DNA of 64,000 nucleotides from assembly GCF_009789225.1 (NCBI RefSeq), contig NZ_WSTA01000003.1, forward strand, positions 1 to 64,000, in the 5' to 3' direction. Every line of letters starts with the position of its first letter. Positions within the stretch are counted from its first letter, which is position 1. The DNA comes from Agromyces seonyuensis (lineage in GTDB: Bacteria; Actinomycetota; Actinomycetes; Actinomycetales; Microbacteriaceae). The notes beneath the pieces were generated by a model. The model saw only the letters and a list, made by a program, of their open reading frames with translations. It was not told where the DNA came from and did no database searches. Both the position numbers and the translations under genes were made by a program. Shown in pieces: positions 59,887 to 64,000 of the stretch.

Positions 59887-61800
59887 GTGCGCACCTCGAT
59901 CGCGACCGTCTGCCTGAGCGGCACCCTCGACGAGAAGCTGCGCGCCGCCGCGCATGCCGGCTTCGACGGCGTCGAGATCTTCGAACCCGACTTCCTCGCG
60001 TCGCCGCGCTCCCCCGAGGACATCCGGGGCATCGCCGCGGACCTCGGCCTGAGCCTCGACCTCTACCAGCCGTTCCGCGACTTCGAGGGCGTCAGCCCCG
60101 AGCTGCATCGCGCGAACCTGCGCCGCGCGGCCGCGAAGTTCGACCTCATGACCCGCTTCGGCATCGACACCCTGCTGCTCTGCAGCAACGTCGCGACCGC
60201 GAAGAGCGGCGACGACCAGCTCGCCGCCTCCCAGCTGCGCGACCTCGGCGACCTCGCCGCCGCCCACGGGGTGCGCGTCGCCTACGAGGCGCTGGCCTGG
60301 GGCCGATTCGTCGACGGCTACGAGCACGCCGCGCGGCTCGTGCGCCTCGCCGATCACGACGCGATCGGCATCTGCCTCGACTCGTTCCACATCCTCTCGA
60401 AGGGCCACGACCCCGAGGCCATCGAGACGATCCCCGGCGACAAGGTCTTCTTCGTCCAGATGGCCGACGCCCCGCAGCTCTCCCTGGACGTGCTCTCGTG
60501 GAGCCGTCACTACCGCGTCTTCCCCGGCGAGGGCGCGTTCGACCTCGGCCGCTTCCTCGGCCACCTCCTGCGCACGGGCTACGACGGACCGATCTCGCTC
60601 GAGGTCTTCAACGACACGTTCCGCCAGTCCGACCCCGAGGAGACCGCAATCGACGCGATGCGTTCCCTCGTGCTCCTCCAGGAGCAGGGGCGCGACTGGC
60701 TCGACCGGCACGGCGGGCTCGGCTCGGCGGGCGGGGCGCTCGCGGCGCGCGAACGGCTCGACCTCGACGTCGCCCCGGCCGCCGCTCCCCCGGTCGACTT
60801 CAACTACGTCGAGGTGCGCTCCGACGACCTCGACGCCCTGCGCACCGCGCTCGCCCAGCTCGGCTTCGCCGACCGCGGGGTGCACCGCTCGAAGCCCGTC
60901 GAGCTGTGGACGCAGGGAGCCGCCCGGCTCGTCCTCGGCCCGACCGGCGGCGTCGGCTCCGCCCCGGCCGTCGCGGGGCTCGGCTTCGGCGTCGTCGATC
61001 AGGATGCCGCCGCGGCCCGCGCGCTCGCCTTCCGCGCCGCGCCGGTCGCTCGCGAGCAGGCCGTGGGCGAGGAGCGGCTCGTCGGCTTCCGGGCGCCCGA
61101 CGGCTCGGAGGCGTTCTTCGGCGACGCCGGGGACGGGGAGCCGCACTGGATCGGCGAGTTCGGCACGGCGGGGGCCGCCGACGGGCAAGTCGACGAGGAT
61201 GCCGCCGGCACCGGAATCCTGCGGGTCGACCACGTCAACCTCGCCCAGCCGTGGCAGCACTTCGACGCCGCGGTCCTCTTCTACTCGACGGTCGTCGGCC
61301 TCGCAGCGACCCCCTCGACGGAGGTCGCCGCCCCCATCGGCCTCGTGCGCAGCCAGGTGCTGCGGACCGCCGACGGCGGCGTTCGCGTCGCCCTGAACCT
61401 CGCGCCCTCCGGCGACACGGGCGGCGCGATCCTGCCGCAGCACCTCGCGTTCGCGACCGACGACGCGCTCGGGGTCGCCCGGGCCGCCCGCGCCCGCGGC
61501 CTGGCCCCCCTGCCGATCCCGGCGAACTACTACGACGATCTCGACGCCCGCTACGAACTCGATCCCGGCCTCCTCGCCTCGCTGCGGGAGCTGAACGTGC
61601 TCTACGACCGCGACGCGGCGGGCGAGTTCCTGCACTTCTACACGGGCGCGATCGGCTCGGTCTTCTTCGAGGTCGTGGAGCGGCGCGGCGGCTACGAGGG
61701 GTACGGCGCGGGCAACGCACCGGTGCGCCTCGCGGCGCAGTACGAGCGTCGCCGCGCCGGTTCCGCCGCCGACGCGGCGGTCGTGGCCGGGCCCCGATGA
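59887..61800 (+). CDS. quiC: 3-dehydroshikimate dehydratase, two-domain (QuiC/QsuB type)
   Basis: This is a 637-residue enzyme. An N-terminal TIM-barrel (about 1-290) carries metal ligands Glu134, Asp165, His168, Gln191 and Glu239, matching bacterial DHS dehydratases. A C-terminal 4-hydroxyphenylpyruvate-dioxygenase-like pair of VOC domains (about 295-625) follows, with VDHVNLAQ, LPQHLAFAT and VFFEVVER as likely metal ligands. It converts 3-dehydroshikimate to protocatechuate. GTG 59887 has GAAGGAG seven bases upstream. Its stop overlaps aroE (ATGA). Confidence 0.92.
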   Translation: MRTSIATVCLSGTLDEKLRAAAHAGFDGVEIFEPDFLASPRSPEDIRGIAADLGLSLDLYQPFRDFEGVSPELHRANLRRAAAKFDLMTRFGIDTLLLCSNVATAKSGDDQLAASQLRDLGDLAAAHGVRVAYEALAWGRFVDGYEHAARLVRLADHDAIGICLDSFHILSKGHDPEAIETIPGDKVFFVQMADAPQLSLDVLSWSRHYRVFPGEGAFDLGRFLGHLLRTGYDGPISLEVFNDTFRQSDPEETAIDAMRSLVLLQEQGRDWLDRHGGLGSAGGALAARERLDLDVAPAAAPPVDFNYVEVRSDDLDALRTALAQLGFADRGVHRSKPVELWTQGAARLVLGPTGGVGSAPAVAGLGFGVVDQDAAAARALAFRAAPVAREQAVGEERLVGFRAPDGSEAFFGDAGDGEPHWIGEFGTAGAADGQVDEDAAGTGILRVDHVNLAQPWQHFDAAVLFYSTVVGLAATPSTEVAAPIGLVRSQVLRTADGGVRVALNLAPSGDTGGAILPQHLAFATDDALGVARAARARGLAPLPIPANYYDDLDARYELDPGLLASLRELNVLYDRDAAGEFLHFYTGAIGSVFFEVVERRGGYEGYGAGNAPVRLAAQYERRRAGSAADAAVVAGPR

Positions 61801-62681
61801 CGCACTACCTGGTCGGCCTCATCGGCGAGGGCATCGGCGCCTCCCTCACGCCGCCCATGCACGAACGCGAGGCCGCGGCGCTCGGCCTCGACTACGAGTA
61901 CCGCATCCTCGACCTGCTCGAACTCGGCGCGGAGCCGAGCGACGTCGGGCGGCTGATCGCCGACGCGGAGGCAGCCGGCTTCGCCGCCCTCAACATCACG
62001 CACCCGTGCAAGCAGCTCGTCATGGAGGTCGTCGACGAGCTGCACCCCGCGGCCGAGCGACTCGGCGCCGTGAATCTCGTGCTGCTGCGAGACGGCCGCC
62101 GCATCGGCTGCAACACCGACTGGGAGGGCTTCCGCGACGGCTTCGTCGACGGGCTGCCCGGGGCGGCGACGGGCTCCGTCGTGCAGCTCGGCGCCGGCGG
62201 CGCCGGTGCGGCGACCGCCTACGCCCTGCTCGACCTCGGCGTCGACGAACTGCGGCTCTTCGACTACGACGTCGGCCGTGCGGCCGAACTGGCCGACCGC
62301 CTCGCCGTCGCCTTCCCGGATGCCCGCATCGCGGCGATCCCTGGCGTCGACGCCGCGCTGCGCAGCGCCGACGGCGTCGTGCACGCGACCCCCGTCGGCA
62401 TGGCGCACCACCCCGGCGTCGCGTTCGACCCGGCCGTGCTGCGGCTCGACGCCTGGGTGTCCGACGTCGTCTACCGGCCGCTGGAGACCGAGCTCCTCCG
62501 CCGCGCGGCGGCGACCGGCCACCGGGTGCTCGACGGCGGCCGGATGGCGGTCGGCCAGGCCGTCTCGAGCATCCGCTTCATCACCGGACTCGACCCGGAT
62601 GCCGAGCGCATGCGCGCCCACTTCCTCGAGCTCGTCGAGGCCGAGGAACGCCTCGCGACGGCCGAACGCGGTGAACCCTGA
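61797..62681 (+). CDS. aroE: Quinate/shikimate dehydrogenase, catabolic type
   Basis: This 294-residue AroE-family enzyme starts in an ATGA overlap with quiC. The substrate motif is SLTPPMHE, with Thr where biosynthetic AroE has a second Ser (SxS), as in the corynebacterial quinate/shikimate dehydrogenase. NITHPCKQ carries the catalytic Lys. The Rossmann GAGGAG is followed by LFDYDVGRA, whose Asp points to NAD rather than the NADP-binding NRT motif. It probably oxidises quinate/shikimate for entry to protocatechuate. Confidence 0.88.
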   Translation: MTHYLVGLIGEGIGASLTPPMHEREAAALGLDYEYRILDLLELGAEPSDVGRLIADAEAAGFAALNITHPCKQLVMEVVDELHPAAERLGAVNLVLLRDGRRIGCNTDWEGFRDGFVDGLPGAATGSVVQLGAGGAGAATAYALLDLGVDELRLFDYDVGRAAELADRLAVAFPDARIAAIPGVDAALRSADGVVHATPVGMAHHPGVAFDPAVLRLDAWVSDVVYRPLETELLRRAAATGHRVLDGGRMAVGQAVSSIRFITGLDPDAERMRAHFLELVEAEERLATAERGEP

Positions 62682-62743
62682 CCGGGTGTTCCACTGAGCG
62701 GGCCGAGAGCCCCTCGGCACCGCGGAACGCCGTCCCCCTCGCC

Positions 62744-62749
62744 TAGGAT
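62744..62749 (+). promoter_or_regulatory. -10 box of the TetR gene
   Basis: TAGGAT lies 50 bp before the ATG at 62799, so this TetR gene has its own promoter and a short leader with GGCTGGGG near the start. Confidence 0.4.
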
Positions 62750-62798
62750 TCCGAATGGAACGACGGGGAAGGGCGGAGCGCCCGGGAAGGCTGGGGCG

Positions 62799-63452
62799 AT
62801 GACCGCCGAAGCGCAGGCGCAGACCCGCAATGCGGCGCAGACCCGCCTCGACATCCTCGACATCGCGACCGCGGAGTTCGCCGCGAACGGCCTCGCCGGT
62901 GCGCGCGTCGACGAGATCGCCGCTCGCACGCGCACGACGAAGCGCATGCTCTACTACTACTTCGGCTCGAAGGAAGGGCTGTTCCTGGCCGTCCTCGAGC
63001 GGGCGTACGCGACGATCCGCAGCCTGGAATCGGGGCTCCACGTCGACGATATGGACCCGGTGGACGCGCTCCGCGCCCTCGCCGAGGCGACCTACGACCA
63101 CCACACCACGCACCGCGACTTCATCCGGCTCGTGAGCATCGAGAACATCCACCGCGCCGAGCACCTGCTGCAGTCCGAGACCATCCTCGACCTCAACGCG
63201 ACGGCGATCTCGACGCTCGAGCAGGTCATCTCGCGCGGCGTCGCCGAGGGGCGATTCCGCGACGACGTGGATGCGGTCGAGACCCACGCCATGATCAGCG
63301 CTTTCGCCGTCTTCCACGTGGCGAACCGCGACACGTTCAACGCGATCTTCCGCCGCGACCTGCTCGACCCGGAGCGCCAGGACCACTACCGCCGGCTCAT
63401 CGGCGACATGATCGTCGCCACCCTGACGACGAAGCCGTCGCTGGTCGAGTAG
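62799..63452 (+). CDS. TetR-family regulator ending in a repeat
   Basis: This 217-residue regulator has an HTH (ARVDEIAARTRTTKRMLYYYF, about 34-54) and a TetR C-terminal domain. It lies downstream of quiC-aroE and is a good candidate to sense a shikimate-pathway ligand. The last codons CTG GTC GAG TAG belong to the repeat cluster, so the final LVE is repeat-derived. Confidence 0.83.
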   Translation: MTAEAQAQTRNAAQTRLDILDIATAEFAANGLAGARVDEIAARTRTTKRMLYYYFGSKEGLFLAVLERAYATIRSLESGLHVDDMDPVDALRALAEATYDHHTTHRDFIRLVSIENIHRAEHLLQSETILDLNATAISTLEQVISRGVAEGRFRDDVDAVETHAMISAFAVFHVANRDTFNAIFRRDLLDPERQDHYRRLIGDMIVATLTTKPSLVE

Positions 63453-63672
63453 GGAGCGGAGCGACCGTATCGAGACCCGGCAGGATGCCGCTCCCGGCCC
63501 GGAAAGGGCCGTGCGGGGTCTCGATACGCTCCGCTACTCGACCAACGGGAGCTCCGCTGGTCGAGTAGGGAGCGGAGCGACCGTATCGAGACCCGGCAGG
63601 ATGCCGCTCCCGGCCCGGAAAGGGCCGTGCGGGGTCTCGATACGGTCCGCTACTCGACCGACGGGAGCTCCG
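63443..63672. repeat. Palindromic-repeat cluster, 116-bp tandem duplication
   Basis: A 116-bp block (63441-63556) is repeated at 63557-63672 with only two differences seen. Each block holds a forward unit (GGTCGAGTAGGGAGC...), a 40-bp spacer and an inverted unit. The near identity indicates a recent duplication. It fills the convergent gap between the TetR and aldo/keto reductase genes. Confidence 0.95.
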
Positions 63673-63682
63673 ACCGACGGGG

Positions 63683-64000
63683 TCAGACCTCGCCCTTGCG
63701 GGCGGAGTCCCAGAGGTCGACGCCCTCCGTCGTGCCGGCGAGGCGGTCGATCTCGGCGAGCTCGGCGTCCGAGAACTCGAGGTTGCCGAGGGCGGCGACG
63801 TTCTGCTCCAGCTGCTCGACGCGCGAGGCGCCGATCACGAGCGAAGTCACGCGCGGGTCGCGCAGCGCCCACGCGAGGGCGAGCTGCGCGAGCGACTGCC
63901 CGCGGGACGCGGCGATCTCGTCGAGGCCGCGAAGCCGGTCGACGAGTTCGGGCGTCAGCACGTCGCGGTCGAGCGAAGTGCCCGCCGCGGCGCGCGATCC
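63683..64000 (-). CDS. Aldo/keto reductase, C-terminal part (YghZ-like)
   Basis: The frame is open to the window edge, so only the last 105 or so residues are present. LTPELVDRLRGL, RGQSLAQLALAWALRD and VIGASRVEQLEQNVAAL are typical of the KefF-like/YghZ L-glyceraldehyde-3-phosphate reductase group of NADPH-dependent reductases. The N-terminal barrel with the catalytic Tyr lies outside the window. Confidence 0.85.
   Translation of the reverse strand, partial: GSRAAAGTSLDRDVLTPELVDRLRGLDEIAASRGQSLAQLALAWALRDPRVTSLVIGASRVEQLEQNVAALGNLEFSDAELAEIDRLAGTTEGVDLWDSARKGEV

Noticed and set aside
62756-62800. Leaderless ATG at 62756 as a TetR start
   Set aside because: It is out of frame with the TetR protein; the ATG at 62799 begins the conserved domain region.

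Overview
The window is high-GC DNA (about 70% or more by eye) with actinobacterial habits: nucS in place of MutS/MutL, many GTG starts, many start codons six bases after a TANNNT box (leaderless transcripts), Tat and lipoprotein exports, a DtxR/IdeR-type iron box, and a beta-ketoadipate pathway run by IclR regulators. Gene content and style fit Micrococcales, probably Microbacteriaceae; that assignment is inference. No rRNA, tRNA, CRISPR array, transposase, integrase or phage gene was recognised.

Region 1 (1-14 kb) is mostly housekeeping: nucS, a HAD phosphatase, hydrolases, DUF2804 and DUF389 proteins, a secreted Ig-like protein, a LysM protein, the efeUOB iron uptake operon with its iron box, and a prolyl-oligopeptidase-family protease. 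Region 2 (14.2-19.1 kb) is a tightly coupled three-gene operon: a cellulose-synthase-like GT2, a HlyD-type adaptor and a GH81 endo-beta-1,3-glucanase. It looks like a beta-1,3-glucan (or mixed-linkage glucan) production and export system. Region 3 (19-42 kb) mixes transporters, a sugar kinase, a lower-GC islet (21.3-22.4 kb) with a ribbon-helix-helix gene, a large LVIVD secreted protein, a KstD-like dehydrogenase facing a TetR regulator across a perfect operator, and an alcohol dehydrogenase facing a LacI regulator.

Region 4 (42.6-63.5 kb) is a catabolic island for shikimate/quinate, 4-hydroxybenzoate and protocatechuate. A TRAP transporter (dctPQM) probably brings in substrate. AroE, AroQ (two copies) and QuiC convert quinate/shikimate to protocatechuate, and PobA makes protocatechuate from 4-hydroxybenzoate. 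PcaHGBDC opens and processes the ring, and PcaIJF yields succinyl-CoA and acetyl-CoA. Four IclR regulators and one TetR regulator lie among these genes, with several palindromic operator candidates.

The most striking feature is a family of interspersed imperfect palindromes of about 27-35 bp, beginning GGTCGAGTAG and ending GTATCGAGACC. They occur in clusters at 1-124, 36.2, 38.5, 42.3, 46.2, 50.7, 57.4 and 63.5 kb. Six of the eight intergenic clusters lie between convergent genes, and five genes take their stop codon from a repeat. The same repeat also sits in frame inside pcaB at two places, adding about 64 and 22 residues to an enzyme that otherwise keeps its family motifs. This resembles the protein-invading palindromic elements known from Rickettsia and is the best candidate here for something undescribed.
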